From the NCBI GenBank assembly GCA_004431415.1, contig QPMI01000318.1, positions 1-64,000 on the forward strand: a stretch of 64,000 nt of DNA. Reading direction: 5' to 3'. The translations under genes were made by a program, and so were the position numbers. The notes below the pieces were generated by a model. That model did not search any database. It was given only the letters and a program-made list of their open reading frames with translations, and was not told the DNA's origin. Of the stretch, positions 45,144-56,227 are shown in pieces (position 1 is the first letter of the stretch; every line of letters begins with the position of its first letter). The stretch is from Cyanophora paradoxa. Taxonomy: Eukaryota > Glaucocystophyceae > Cyanophorales > Cyanophoraceae.

Positions 45144-45530
45144 ATTGATGCTGGGCCTCTTTCCTCGCGCTCCCTCTGCGACGTGCAGCTGCAGCCTGGC
45201 GTGCGGCGCCGACCTCACTTCTTGCGAGCTGTACCCCGCTTGTGATCCCACAGGTCCCTCTGTCTAGCCTAGATCTCCACACTGAGTCCACAGTCCCACC
45301 GAGTCCCGCGTTTCCCACGCAAGGCAAAACCTCGCGAGCTCGAGAGCTCACGCGTACGCGGCCTTCACTAGGGATGCCGTGCCAGGAGCACATAGATTCA
45401 GACTGAACCGGTCGCCCTGGGCAAGCTCGGCAGCTGCACAGAGACCCTACTGAGCCTACTCTCTCGACTGGGGCCGGCTGCCTCGAGCGGAGGGCGCGGG
45501 GGGGTGCGGCCGGGGACTGGCGAGGCCCGC
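45144..45530. promoter_or_regulatory. Upstream region of HisRS / downstream of metacaspase
   Basis: A 387-bp gap between two minus-strand genes. It should hold the HisRS promoter. I see short inverted words (GAGCTCGAGAGCTC near 45338) but no recognised element. Confidence 0.4.
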
Positions 45531-48016
45531 TCACATGACGAAGGGCTCGGTGGCGGGGTCGCAGACGAAGTTGGTGGAGAGCTGCGGCACCTGCTCGAAG
45601 CCCTTCTGCTTCACTGCGCGCCGCGCGGCCGACCCCGTCGGCCGCGGGATTCACCGGGCAGCGGCGGGGCGCGGGCGGCGCACTGAAGTCGCGGAGGGAG
45701 GAGAGGATGTTGCCGAGGGGCTGGCGCTGGCCCGACTTCATCATGACCTCGATGGTCATGTTGAACGCGTACCTGCCGCCCCGGCGTGAGGGCCGCGGCC
45801 CCGGGGCGGACGGCAGGCAGGGCCGCACGTCATGGCGCCGGCGGCCTTGCCCGAGAAGTGGGCATCCGCCGAACTGCGCCGCCGCCTCAGTCGCGGCCGA
45901 GGCGGCGGCGGGCGGGGAGGGGCGCACGTCTGCTCGTCGCGGCAGCCGGACCAGAGGATGACCTTGCCCTGGGAGCCCGGCGGGGCGGGTCCGGGGCCGG
46001 CGCGGGACTGGTAGCCGCCGGCGGCGTATGCGTCGCGCTGGCCGTCGAAGCCGTAGTCCATGCCGGGGCCGGCGCGGGACTGGTAGCCGTAGCCGCCGCG
46101 CATGCCGCGGGCGGCCTGGCGGGAGAGCTTCGAGGTGAAGAGGTCCAGCGAGCGCATGTTCCCCAGCGAGCTGAGCAGGCCGCCCAGCATCCCGCCCTGC
46201 GCGCCCAGCGTGAGCTGGGCCAGGGCCCGAGCCCCGCAGGGGGCCCGCACCATGCCGCCGCCCATGCCGCCCATCTGGCCGCCCATCATGGGAGCGCCGC
46301 CCATGGGCCGCATCATGCCGCCCTGGGGCGCGCAAGGGGCGTGAGGCGCGGGGCAACAGCGGGGGAAGGGGCGGCGGGGCGCACGAGGGAGCCCATGCCG
46401 CCCTGCATGAAGAGGGCGAGCTGCGCGGCGGCGACCTGCTGCAGCGAGGCGCCGCCGCCGAGGCCGAAGCAAGAGAGCAGGCCGCCGAGAGGGAGGCACG
46501 AGAGCAGGCCGCCCGAGGAGGGCCCGTACGACGGCGACGGCGCGTAGCCCTGGGGGGCCCCGTAGCCGCCGTAGCCGCCCTGCGGGGCGCCGTAGCCGCC
46601 GTAGCCGCCCTGCGGGGCGCCGTAGGACGGGGCCGGGGCGCCGCCGCCGAACATGCCACCGAGCATGGAGGAGAGGGTGTCCTGCGCGCGCGTCGACGGG
46701 GCGGGCGGCGGGGAGCGCTCTGGCGGGGGGCGCACGACGGCGCCCGGGTTGTTCTGGATCTGGGCGACGGCGGGGGAGAAGCTGTTGCTGACGCGGTGCG
46801 TGTACTCGAGGTCCATCCCGGTGCTGCCCCGCCGCTCAGGCCGAGGGCGCGCGTGGCTGGCAGGCCCCCGCCGAGGCGCACCCGGAGTGGCAGCAGTCGA
46901 GGACGACGACGAGGGTGGCCCCCGGGGGCAGCCGGTTGACCAGCACCTGCCGCAGCTCGTCGTCCACGATGTACCCGCTCGGGCCCTGCTCCATGCAGTC
47001 CACTGCGCCTCCCTCAGCGCCCGCGTATCGCCGGGGGGCGCGGGGCGCCGCACCGGGGCAGAGGGCCTCGTCCTGGCCGTCGGCCTCGTCGCCCGAGCGG
47101 TCCGACACCTGCGTGCTGCCCGGCCCTCGGCGCCACGCTTCGACGCAGCGCTCGGGGCGGCGCACCCGTGGCCGGAGTACTGGAAGAATAGCTGGTCGCC
47201 AGGGCGGGCGCCGGAGGCGAGCCAGTTGAGGGCCGCCATGATGTTCCGCTTCGTCGGCTGGCGCTGCGCACCCGTGTCGGCAAAAGGACGCGCACGGAGG
47301 CCGCGCGAGGCGCCGGCGGACCTCATAGCCCACAGACGGATCTGAGAGGAAAGAATAAGAAGACGGTGAGAGAGGGACGCGGCGGGGACGGGAGGCGCCC
47401 ACCCTCGATGAGGACCTTCGCGAGTCGGGGGGAAGGACGAGAAACGAATGCGTTAGCAGCGCGACGTACGTACTCATCGGAGACGCCTTCGGTCACACAC
47501 CTGCACGTTCTGTTTTGGGCAGCAGATCAGCGATCAGCGACACCAACTGAAGGCTAGAGAACGAATGCCAGGAACTCATTTGAAGGTGGCGAGGGACTTC
47601 TTTTAATGTATTCGATCTCAAACTTAACCGGAAGGCAATCGGATGCTGTGCTAGAGGATCGCCAGGCGGGCCACTGGGCTGATCTCGGGAAAACGGGGAA
47701 AGCGATCAGACGTACCTGGTTCGGGTAACCAAAGTAGGACGTGAGCAGATTGTGCCTGTGAGACGCGTTAGACGCTAGTCTGACGGCCAGGACGCCCAGG
47801 GCAAGAGTAACGGGTCGTTAACGCGTGTGCAACGGGCCAAGGGGTCTTCGCACCAAGTCTTCGTGTCGTTCACGCAACCGGCCAGCTTGCCCTGAGTCCT
47901 GTAACCGGAAACAAAGCAAGGTTCGGCCTTGCCAAAGCCACAACCCCAAACCCAACGCCCGCCGCATACCAGTTGTTGTAGTTGATGCCAACCAGCACAG
48001 CCTTTTTGTCGCCCAT
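45531..48016 (-). CDS. Type I metacaspase with YGAPQG-rich insert
   Basis: Caspase-fold cysteine protease cleaving after Arg/Lys. Start 48016 (MGDKKAVLVGINYNN), then TQGKLAGCVNDTKTW, HNLLTSYFGYPNQ, a 9-nt microexon (NVQ), VLIEDPSVGYE, RQPTKRNIMAALNWLASG, and the catalytic His in LFFQYSGHG. The Cys exon reads GYIVDDELRQVLVNRLPPG then LVVVLDCCHSG. Both catalytic residues are present. After MDLEYTHRV comes a long low-complexity part with YGGYGAPQG repeats (46540-46630), LLSCLPLGGLLSCFGLGGG, Met/Gly-rich sequence and two SRAGPG repeats. The p10-like end then returns: KVILWSGCRDEQT, DAHFSGKAAGAMT, MTIEVMMKSGQRQPLGNILS, ending TEPFVM at TGA 45531-45533. The insert lies between p20 and p10. It is divergent from the MAPK gene, 293 bp apart. 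Confidence 0.9.
47501..47509 (-). other. 9-nt microexon of the metacaspase (Asn-Val-Gln)
   Basis: In sense orientation the sequence is CCCAAAACAG, then AACGTGCAG, then GTGTGTGACC. The flanking exons end FGYPNQ and start VLIED. Including the microexon gives FGYPNQNVQVLIED, matching the family's FGxPxxNIxVLxD segment; without it the strand before the acidic loop is missing. Confidence 0.72.
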
Positions 48017-48309
48017 CTTTTCGAGCTTCCGTGAACGTGGGGCTGTAGGACAGGTCTCCCGACAGGTTCGAACGTGTAGCCCCCTTGAATTCCAAGGGGG
48101 GCGTGGGCAGTGCAGTTACGAGCACACGCACCCGAATAAGCTACGAAAGCATCTAGAGCCTCGTCCAATCGACCAGCGCGGCGGTGCGGGGTGCACCGCA
48201 CCCGAGCTGCAACAATGTATCACAGGTCTGTCCGCCCGAGGCCTGCGCGTTGCCTCGCTTGCTGCGGTGCAAAAAGCTGATCATGCGTTTCCCTTGCGTG
48301 TGCAGCTTT

Positions 48310-50606
48310 ATGGTGAGCCGAATAGCTCCGGCAGTCCACCGGTCTGCCGAACACACAGTGATACGCGCAGGTCTGCGGGACGCGTTTCGATGTTGACACA
48401 CGATACCAGCTCATAAAGCCCATCGGGCAAGGAGCCTACGGGTGCGCAGCAGCGTGGCTGTGCTCGGACCGGTTGCGTCTGAGCGGGCGCGGCAGGGTCG
48501 TCTGCTCCGCGCACGACTCGCAGGCGGACGAGAAGGTTGCGATCAAGAAGATTACGAAGGCGTTCGACCACGTGACGGATATCAAGCGGACCCTGCGGGA
48601 AATCAAGCTGCTGCGGCACTTTGACCACGAGAACGTGATCTCCATACGGGACATCCTGCGCCCCATCAGCAAGGCGCAGTTCGAGGACGTGTACATCGTG
48701 ACGCCGTTGATGGACACGGACCTGCACCGCATCATCCAGTCCTCGCAGCCCATCTCCGACGAGCACTGCCAGTACTTCCTCTACCAGGCGCGCCGGCCCC
48801 CGCCACGGCCGCCCCCCGCCCGCCCCCGGCAGCGCCGCGCGGGGCATGGCGAGCGGCTGCGCAGGTGCTGCGCGGCCTCAAGTACATCCACTCGGCGCAC
48901 GTCCTCCACCGCGACCTCGTGCGGGCCCCGCCCCGCCCCCCGCCGCCCGCCCCGCCCCCCCGCCGCCCGGCGCCGAGCCCCGCGCAGAAGCCCAGCAACC
49001 TGCTCGTCAACCGCAACTGCGACCTGAAGGCCCGCCCCGCGCCGCGCGGCTCGGCGGGCGGACGCGGGGCTGAGGCGGGTGCGCAGATCTGCGACTTCGG
49101 CCTGGCGCGGCTGGCGCGCCCCGACGACCCATGGTCGAAAAGAACATGACCGAGTGCGCCGGCGCCGCGCCGGCCGGGGCGGGCCGGGCCGGGCGGGGCG
49201 AGCGGGCGGGGCGCAGGTACGTGGCGACGCGCTGGTACCGCGCCCCCGAGATCATGCTCTCCTCCCGCGAGTACTCCAAAGCCAGTCCGCCCGCCCCCGC
49301 CCTCCCCTCCGCCCCGCCCCGGCCCCCGCGGCGCCGACGCGGGGCGCGGCAGTCGACGTCTGGTCGGCCGGCTGCATCTTCGCCGAGCTCCTCGGGCGCA
49401 AGCCGCTCTTCCCGGGCAAGGACTGTGCGCGCGGCCCGCGACGGGCAGCGGGAGGAGGGGGGCGGGGGTGAGGGGGCGGGGGCGGGGGCGCAGACATCCA
49501 CCAGCTGAACCTGATCCTGGACCTGCTGGGGTCCCCCGCGGACGAGGACATCGCCTTCATCGAGCTCGAGAAGGCCCGCCGCTTCATCAAGGAGCGCCCC
49601 TACAAGGCCCCCGTCCACCTCTCCAAGCTCTTCCCCAACGCCCCGCCCCTCGGTCCGCCCCGCCCCGCCCCGCCCCGCGCCCCGCCCCGCCCCCGCGCCG
49701 GGGGGCCGCCGAGCGGGCGGCAGCGCTGGACCTGCTGCAGAAGATGCTCGTCTTCAACCCCGCCAAGCGCATCACCGTCGAGGCCGTGCGCCCCCGCCCC
49801 CGCCCCCCCGCCCCGCCCAATGGCCCGAGGCCGAGGGGCGCGGGCGCAGGCGCTGGAGCACCCGTACCTGGACTCGCTGCACGACGCGTCGGACGAGCCG
49901 GTGGCGCACGCGGCGTTCAGCTTCGACTTCGAGAGCGCGGCGCTGACGGCGGCCGTCCTCAAGGAGGCTGTGTACAGCGAGATGCTCCAGTTCCACCCCG
50001 AGGCCGCCGAGGACGACCCCGAGCCCTCCCCCACCCTCCTCTCGTCCGCCCCGCCCCCGCCCCCGCCCCGCCCCTCCCCCCGCCCCCGCCCACACCCCAG
50101 CGCCAGGCCGGACGCGATGGAGATCACGCAGGCGGGGCGCGCGGGGGGCGCCCTCGTCCAGCCGCCCACCTTCGCCGGCCGGGGCCGCACAGGCGGCCGC
50201 GTGGGCGGCCGGGGAGGGGCGCGAGGGCAGAGCTACGGGGCCGGGGGCGGCGGGGCGGGGGCGCCACAGCTCCTCAACGCCGACTATGGCGGCTCCGAGC
50301 GCGCCTTCCCCCGTGCGCCCGCCCGGCCCGCCTCCCCCGCCCGCCCCTCACGCACGCGCCCCCTGCAGAGGCCGGCCCGCAGTGGACGCAGCAGCAGATG
50401 CAGGCGCAGGCGCAGCACTGGCCCGACCCGCCGCCGCGTGGGGCCCGGGGGCGCCGGCGCCCGGGCAGTGGGCGCAGGGGCGGCGGGGCGGGGCAGGCGG
50501 GGCGGGGGCGTTCGGGCAGTACGGGCAGGTGGCGGGGCGCGGGGACGCGGGCGGCTTCGGGCAGCACGCGCTCGCCCCGCCCTCCCCTTCCCACATGGTC
50601 TCCTAG
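48310..50606 (+). CDS. MAP kinase, TEY (ERK) type
   Basis: Active-looking MAPK. The likely start at 48310 is a single ATG codon before an intron; then [24 protein letters not shown] joined to [56 protein letters not shown] joined to [14 protein letters not shown], and [12 protein letters not shown]. The TEY activation motif is split by the intron 49154-49216 (GA|G TAC), followed by [53 protein letters not shown] and ALEHPY. A C-terminal extension is Gly/Gln-rich ([43 protein letters not shown]) and ends PSHMVS at TAG 50604-50606. All catalytic residues are intact. The paralogue at 17507-19153 shares intron positions and a 144-bp identical tract. One junction in the tail (about 50420-50480) is unresolved. 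Confidence 0.9.
49724..49867 (+). repeat. 144-bp tract identical to 17666-17809 (converted segment, copy 2)
   Basis: Counterpart of the tract in the pseudokinase. Contains the donor GTGCGC, a C-rich intron and acceptor GCGCAG at about 49788-49849. The preceding intron (49652-49723) is also nearly the same as in the paralogue, apart from small length changes. Confidence 0.9.
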
Positions 50607-50918
50607 CCCCGCCCCGCCCCGCCCCCCGCCCCGCCCCGCCCCGAGCCCCGCTCCCTCCCTCCCCTCGCCCCCCGCCCACCCGCTCCCGCCACGCTCCGCA
50701 CCTTCCCCTCGCCTCGCTCTCTGCCACCCGACTATCGGAGTCGCGCCCCTACGCTTTCTCACTCCCCTCCCTTGATCCCCGGTTCCCCGGCTCCCTTCCA
50801 GCCGACCCCTCGCCCTTGCTCCCCTGGCAGCCCCACGCAGTGCAGCTCCCCTCCCCCGCAGTCAGTGTCGAGAGGCCTCTGTGCTCCGCTCCCATGCAGC
50901 AGACGCCGAGGCAGCAGG
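50607..50918. other. Convergent 3' intergenic region
   Basis: C-rich pentamer-like sequence at 50607-50660, then pyrimidine-rich DNA between the stop codons of the MAPK and the RCC1 gene. No polyadenylation hexamer is recognised. Confidence 0.5.
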
Positions 50919-52528
50919 CTACAGGGCGCAGCGGGAGGGGGCCGGGGCGGGGTGCGGGAGCTCGACGATGCAGAGGGTGTTGTAGTAGCTCGCGGCGGCG
51001 CACAGCACGCGGCCCGGCAGCTCCACCGCCCTCGGCGTCCCCTCCCTGCGCCCCCCGCTCAGCAGCGTGCCGGCGGGGGCCGGGGCGGGGGCGGGCGCCT
51101 GTAGAGGTAGCGGTGGCCGGCGGCGTCGGGGTGCCCGAGGCGGCCGTCCGAGCCGCAGCCCCAGGTGAGGAGCGCCCCGTCCTCTGCCGGCGTCGTTCAC
51201 GGCCCACCCGCGCGGGGAGCCCCGGGGCCGGGGCAGCGCACGGGTGACGCAGGCGCTGTGGATGCCGCCGGCGGCGGCGGCGCGCACGGGGCGGGCGGCG
51301 AGGCCCTCGACGGGGCGGGGGGAGGCGACGCGCGCCGCCCCACCGGCCTCCACGCCCAGCTGGCCCTTGTACGTCGCCCCGAACGCGTGGAGCGCCCCGG
51401 AGCCTGCCGCGCCCCGCTCGGCGCTCGGCGGCCGGCGGGCCGGGGCGGCGCGGACGGACAGTCGAGGGCGAGGGTGTGCCCGTGGGCCTCCCCCGCGCTG
51501 CACGAGGCGGCGGCGAAGCGGCCCGGCGCCGACCGGCGCACCTCGGCGGGGGCGGCGCGCGAGGCGGCGGCGGCGGCGCCGGCGCCGAGCTGGCCCTCGT
51601 CGTTGGCGCCCCAGGCGAAGAGGCGGCCCTCCTCCGTGACCGCCGCCCCGTGCGCCCCGCCCAGCGCCACGCACCGCACGCGTCCGCCCAGCGCCGCCGG
51701 GTCCACCCGGCACGGCACCCCCCGGCTCTCCTCGTCCCCGAGCCCCAGCTGCCCGCCCCGCCGCCGGCGGTCGGGCGCGGGCGCGGCGGCGGGCAGGGGC
51801 GACGGCCGGGCGTGGGGTGACCTTGCCGCGGCGGTTGCAGCCCCAGACGAAGAGCTCGCCGGCGACGGTCACGGCGGCCGTCGCCTGCCGGCCGCAGGAC
51901 ACCGACGCCACCCGCGCCCCCGCCAGCGCCTCCACCCGCCGCGGCCGCGCCTCGTCCCCCGCGCCCCATGCCCCAGCGCCCCCCGCGAGCCGCAGCCCCA
52001 CGTGTAGACACGCCCCTCGCCTGCCCCCGCCCCACGCGGTCAGCGGGGCCGGGCCGGCGGCGGTGCAGAGGCAGCGTGGTGCGCACGGTCGAGGGCGGCG
52101 CAGTGGGCGTCCCCGGCGGCGACGGCGGCGACGGGCGGCAGGCCGCTCACGCGCACCGCCTCGTGCCGCTCCTCCCCGTCCCCCACCCCTAGGCGGCCCG
52201 AGCGGTTTAGGCCCCACGCCCACACCTGCCCTAGGCGTCAGCGGCGGCCGGGCCTCGCTGGCGAGGTGCGCACCTCGCCCTCCTCGGTCAGCAGCAGCGC
52301 TAAGTGTGACCCGCAGGTGACCTGCGCCGCCACGCCAGGCACGCGCTGGGCGACCCGCACGGGCGTGATCGCCTTCGGCAGCTTCGAGGGCGCCGCGCAG
52401 AGGACCCCGTGCCTGCCCGCCGCGCGTCAGCGATCCTTGCGCGACGCTGCCAGGCTGCGGGCGCACGAATTGAGACCCCATCCCATCACTATCCTCGATC
52501 CTCCCGTCGGAGCAGCGCTCGAAGACAT
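50919..52528 (-). CDS. RCC1-repeat beta-propeller protein
   Basis: Start 52528 (MSSSAAPTGGSRIVMGWGLN). RCC1 blades follow, each with the W-G-N/G-x-x-G-x-L-G core: VWAWGLNRSGRLGVGD, VYTWGCGSRGALGHGAGDE, LFVWGCNRRGKVT, RLFAWGANDEGQLGAG, LHAFGATYKGQLGVE and LLTWGCGSDGRLGHPD, with strands such as AAGDAHCAALD and CGSHLALLLTEEGE between. That is about seven blades, a complete propeller, ending NTLCIVELPHPAP ... RCAL at TAG 50919-50921. RCC1 itself is the Ran nucleotide exchange factor, but many RCC1-repeat proteins are not; there are no extra domains here to decide. It has six or more introns, in both C-rich and G-rich sense orientations. Confidence 0.87.
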
Positions 52529-53139
52529 TGCACGTCGACTTGCGTTGGTCACTCAGCGGTTGCAGGCGCGGCTATGTACAGCTGGTGGTTCGAGAGTACT
52601 GGTTTCCGGATGCAGATACGAAGTTCTATGAAAGAAGTGCGTGTTGTGTGCAATGCAAAAATCCCCGGCCCGCTCTAGCTAGATCTGCCGGCTTCAAATT
52701 TAGGCGCTCACCCGACATGTCATATGACCGCGCGCTGAATCGGAGATCTAGCTTTGTCGGTGTCTGCATGTCCGTTTGCACGCGCTGAGACCCGGAGAGG
52801 CCGCTGACCACGATTAACTTCTCGCGCCTGAATTTCGATCGATCGCTGTACCACGGGGGAAGAAGGGAGGGGGGAAGAAGGGAGGAAAAAAAGAGGGGGG
52901 GTAGCGAGTTCGGTGCAAGCTGCAGCGAACGACGGTCTCGAGCTCGTACATACGTATGTGAGATCAATCTGCGCGTATTCTCTGCATCATGCCTCCCGCA
53001 AGGCCGCCAGTGCGACTGCGACTACAAGGGTGCGTCTTCGCCTTCGCTGCGAGCACTCGTTGAGCGGCCACGCGACGTTACTTGATCGTTATTTTGTGGC
53101 ACGAGCTCACGCGGACGCAGGTGGGAAGATGGAGAACCG
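52529..53139. other. Intergenic region with purine tract
   Basis: Upstream of the RCC1 gene (-) and the methyltransferase (+). Palindromic words (AGATCT, TCGATCGATCG) occur at 52680-52850. A purine-only run lies at about 52855-52902 (GGGAAGAAGGGAGG-type). It probably holds both promoters and possibly a 5' non-coding exon ending in CAG near 53120. Confidence 0.45.
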
Positions 53140-54224
53140 ATGGATCGCGTCGTGGAGGTCTTCGACAGGTGCTCGAGCTCGCCTGGACATGCGGCGCGCT
53201 CGTCTGCGCTCCGCACGCACCTGAGGCGGTACAGGTGGGAAGCGCACGGGGCGACGTCCATCACGATCATGATGCCGGACGGCGTCGAGGTCGTGTTGCG
53301 GCAGCGGCCCAACGAGCAGGGCGCCAAAAAGATCGGCGTGGGCGCCTGCGTCTGGGAGGGCGAGGTCCTGCTCGCCGCCTTCCTTGCCGAGGAGCTGGCG
53401 GGGGCCCCGCGGGGCGCCGAGCCCTTCCGCGGCAAGACCGTCCTCGAGCTCGGCGCCGGGCCCGGCGCCGCCGGCCTCTACCTCGTGCGCGGGCCGGCCT
53501 TGCGCGAGGCGCAGAGGGGCGGGGCGGGCTCGAGCCGGCGGGCGGGCGCGGGGGGCGCCAGGCGAAGCTGGGGCGCGGGTGGCGGTGACGGACATGGCGA
53601 AGGTGGTGCCCCTCGCGGAGGAGAACGTGGCCCTCAACGCCGCCGACGTCGCCCGCCGCGGCGGCTCCTGCGCCGCCGCCGAGCTCGAGTGGGGCGCCCC
53701 GGGCTACGAGGCGCGCCTGCGCGAGGTCGCAGCCGCGCTGGGGAGCTCCGACGGGCCGTCGACTTCGTCATCGCCGCCGACATCTGCTACGAGGCCCGCC
53801 CGCCCGCCCCGCCCCGCCCGCCCGCCCCGCCCCGTCCCCCGCCTCTCACCCCGCCCCACCAGCAGGAGAACGTCCGCCTCCCCTCTCCCTCCCTCCCCCC
53901 CCTTCCCCCCCCCCCCCCTTCACGACGGCGGCGCAGGAACTGCCGAGCCCGAGTATGCCGCACTTCGTGCGGGCGTGCCGCCTCCTGTGCGACCCCGCCC
54001 GCACCCGCGTCATCATCTCCTTCGAGGCGCGCGCCCCGCCCGGCGCCGGCCCCCCGCCTGGCCTGAGGGTGCCGGGGGGGCAGGTGCGGACGGCGGCGGC
54101 GCGTGGGGCGCTACTGGCGGCGGCGGAGGAGGCGTTCCGGGAGGTGCGGCGGGTGGCGGGGGAGCGGGTGCCGGCGCAGTTCCGCCACCGCGACCACCTC
54201 GAGCTCTTCGAGCTCCTCCCCTGA
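53140..54224 (+). CDS. Class I SAM methyltransferase of the METTL21/FAM86 (Methyltransf_16) type
   Basis: Protein-lysine-methyltransferase-like. Start chosen at 53140 (MDRVVEVFDRCSSSPGHAAR); another ATG at 53129 is in a different frame. ITIMMPDGVEVVLRQRP is followed by GACVWEGEVLLAAFLAEEL, the family's conserved WEG/A before motif I, then TVLELGAGPGAAGLYL (motif I), VAVTDMAKVVPLAEENVALN (motif II) and DFVIAADICYE (post-I acidic motif). The last exons give MPHFVRACRLLCDPARTRVI, ISFEARAPPG and QFRHRDHLELFELLP, with TGA 54222-54224. Relatives methylate chaperones or elongation factors; the substrate is not predictable. Introns are GC-rich, one with a long C run near 53897-53928. Confidence 0.82.
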
Positions 54225-56227
54225 ACGCGCCCCCCGCCCCGCGCCCCCCGCCCTCGCCGCCCCCGCACCCCTCCCCTCCGAGGCGCTCGCTCCTCCCCCA
54301 CGCCGGCCCGCCGGCGCCGGCGCCCTCCTTTACGCCCCAGGTCCCGGCCCCCACACCGTTTAATTTCGAGATGCACTTCGAGTTCCCGAGTCAGTCCTTC
54401 AGTGCACGTGGGTGGCAGCCGGCTAGCTGCCAGATCCAATACCAATAATGCTGACGATGAGCATAGGATGCCGCCGCGCAGTAGTAGCCTTGTAGAGTCC
54501 CATCCCGGGTGCCCCCGAGCTGGAGCCCGCGGCTGGGACTGCTATGCCATGATGGGGAGCCTGCCCCTAGGCCCTCAAGCCTCGGAGCCGGACGAGGCCA
54601 TGGCCACATCATGGCATCGATATCATGATCATGCATATGCATACTATCATATGTAGTACTACGGTATGAATTTCGGCGAACTTCGGAACTTCGGAACTCA
54701 GCTGCAGCTAGCGCTAGAGCTAGAGCTTCGAATTCATAATCAAGGCTTCGGCCCGGGCGGAAACCGTTGAACCTCGCCGCCGAGTCGACGCTCCGAGTCG
54801 ACGTCCGAGGCTTCAAAGGCTTGCGCATGCACTACGGTACTCAGTGACTACGGTACTACGTATACGGTAGGCGCTGCCAGGCCCTGAGGCTGCGCGAAAT
54901 TTTAATTTGGGGAGTTTTGCAATTCCAAGTTCGAATTCGAATTCAACTTGCAAATTGCAAGACTCTGATCATGAGATGCCATGATGATCATGATTAGATC
55001 CAAATTGCAATATTAATATCTGCACCGATGATCGGTCTAATGTGTCATGATCAGTGCACGTGCACGTGACAAGCTAGCAGCCTGGCAGCAACCCTAAGGC
55101 CTGCTGTGCCGCAGTGCACGTGCGCAGGCCCCTGATCATGAGGCACTGCGGCGTGCACAGCGCTACTACTAGGCTAGGCTATATCCTTCGAACTTGATCG
55201 ACACTGCGCATGCAACCGTTGAAATCGACGAACTAAACTTGAAACTCGAACCGTTCATGTAGCCCTAGAAGCCGCGCTTGTTTTGCTGCAAAAACTCTAC
55301 ATCTAGAGCCCCGCAGGAAAACTTCACAGCCCCAGCCCTTTGACATTCGGCGACTTACTTTGCGCACACCAGTAATACCACCCGAAGCTGTTTTGCAATT
55401 CGAATACAACTTGCAAGATGATCATGATCAGATCATCGGATCCAAATTGCAATATTAATTGGCAACTTGCAAGTTGGCCGGGCAATGAATCGGTGACTGA
55501 TTAATTGATATTTGAGCATCATGGCGTGCGCAATTGCAAGGCTTCATTATCAATTGCAAGCTTGAAGGCTTAAGCTTCGAATTCAATCATTTGAATATCG
55601 AACCAGTACTAGTCCGTCGGTCTCATGTCTCAGAGTCTCTCAGAGTCTCATGCATATATGATCAGTGACCAGCCTGGCAGCCCCCCCCCCTCCCCCGCGC
55701 GCGGTCGACGTCGCGCGGCGGCCTGCTGGTATACATCTGCAGGCCCCTGATCATGATCATCAGGCACTGCGGTACTGCGGCGTGCACAGCGCTAGCGCTA
55801 CTAGGCTATAGCCTTGCAAAATCGACACTGCGCATGCAACCGTACGTTGAACTCGACAAACTAAACTTCAAACTTGAACCGTTCAAGAAGCCCTAGAAGC
55901 CGCGCTTCAAGGCTTGTTTTGCTGCGAAAACTCTACTTCTAGAGCCCCGCAGGAAAACTTCACAGCCCCAGCCCGACGCCGTGACTCAGTGACGTCGACG
56001 GAGCCGCGCGGCTTCCTCTTGACATTCGGCGACTTACTTCGCGCACACCAGTAATACCACCCGAAGCTGTCTGCTGGAGGGGACGGCGGCAAGCCCCGCC
56101 CGCTGCGCGCCCCGAGCGAACACTATGCCGCACGAGGCGAGCGATTGCACACACGCGGCTGCACTCTAACTGCGGCGCTCCCCTAGGAGCGAGGGGAGGG
56201 AAGATGCGCCACTTGCGGGTAGGGGCC
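54225..56227. other. AT-rich, palindrome-rich island 3 with tandem duplication
   Basis: A 2-kb gene-free stretch. From about 54360 it turns AT-rich and is dominated by self-complementary words (TGATCATGATCA, GAATTCGAATTC, GCTAGCGCTAGC, TGCATATGCA, GTGCACGTGCAC). Two related modules lie head to tail at 54914-55389 and 55390-56069. No protein gene is supported; a short minus-strand frame near 55907-56092 (SFGWYYWCARSKSPNV) is partly kept in both modules but is interrupted in the first. Confidence 0.8.
54914..56069. repeat. Diverged tandem duplication, about 476 and 680 bp
   Basis: Unit 1 (54914-55389) and unit 2 (55390-56069) both start GTTTTGCAATTC and end with AATACCACCCGAAGCTG. They share ordered blocks: TCCAAATTGCAATATTAAT, AGGCCCCTGATCATGA, ACTGCGCATGCAACCGT, CTAGAAGCCGCGCTT, GAGCCCCGCAGGAAAACTTC and GACATTCGGCGACTTACTT. 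Unit 2 has insertions, for example a C run plus GTCGACGTCGCG at about 55680-55720 and GTGACTCAGTGACGTCGACG at about 55981. Confidence 0.85.

Noticed and set aside
43423-46881. A 1,152-codon open frame on the minus strand spanning HisRS and the metacaspase
   Set aside because: It mixes real exons of two genes with out-of-frame, Arg/Pro-rich translation of GC-rich introns. Stop codons are rare in such DNA, so long frames are not evidence here.
48060-48140. Possible tRNA, because GGTTCGAA occurs
   Set aside because: No acceptor or D-arm pairing could be drawn around it and the position lies in the metacaspase 5' flank. I found no convincing tRNA or rRNA gene in the window.
55907-56092. Short minus-strand frame starting MPPSPPADSFGWYYW
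   Set aside because: Partly shared by both tandem modules, but unit 1 hits a stop early and no family is recognised. It is kept only as a note in island 3.
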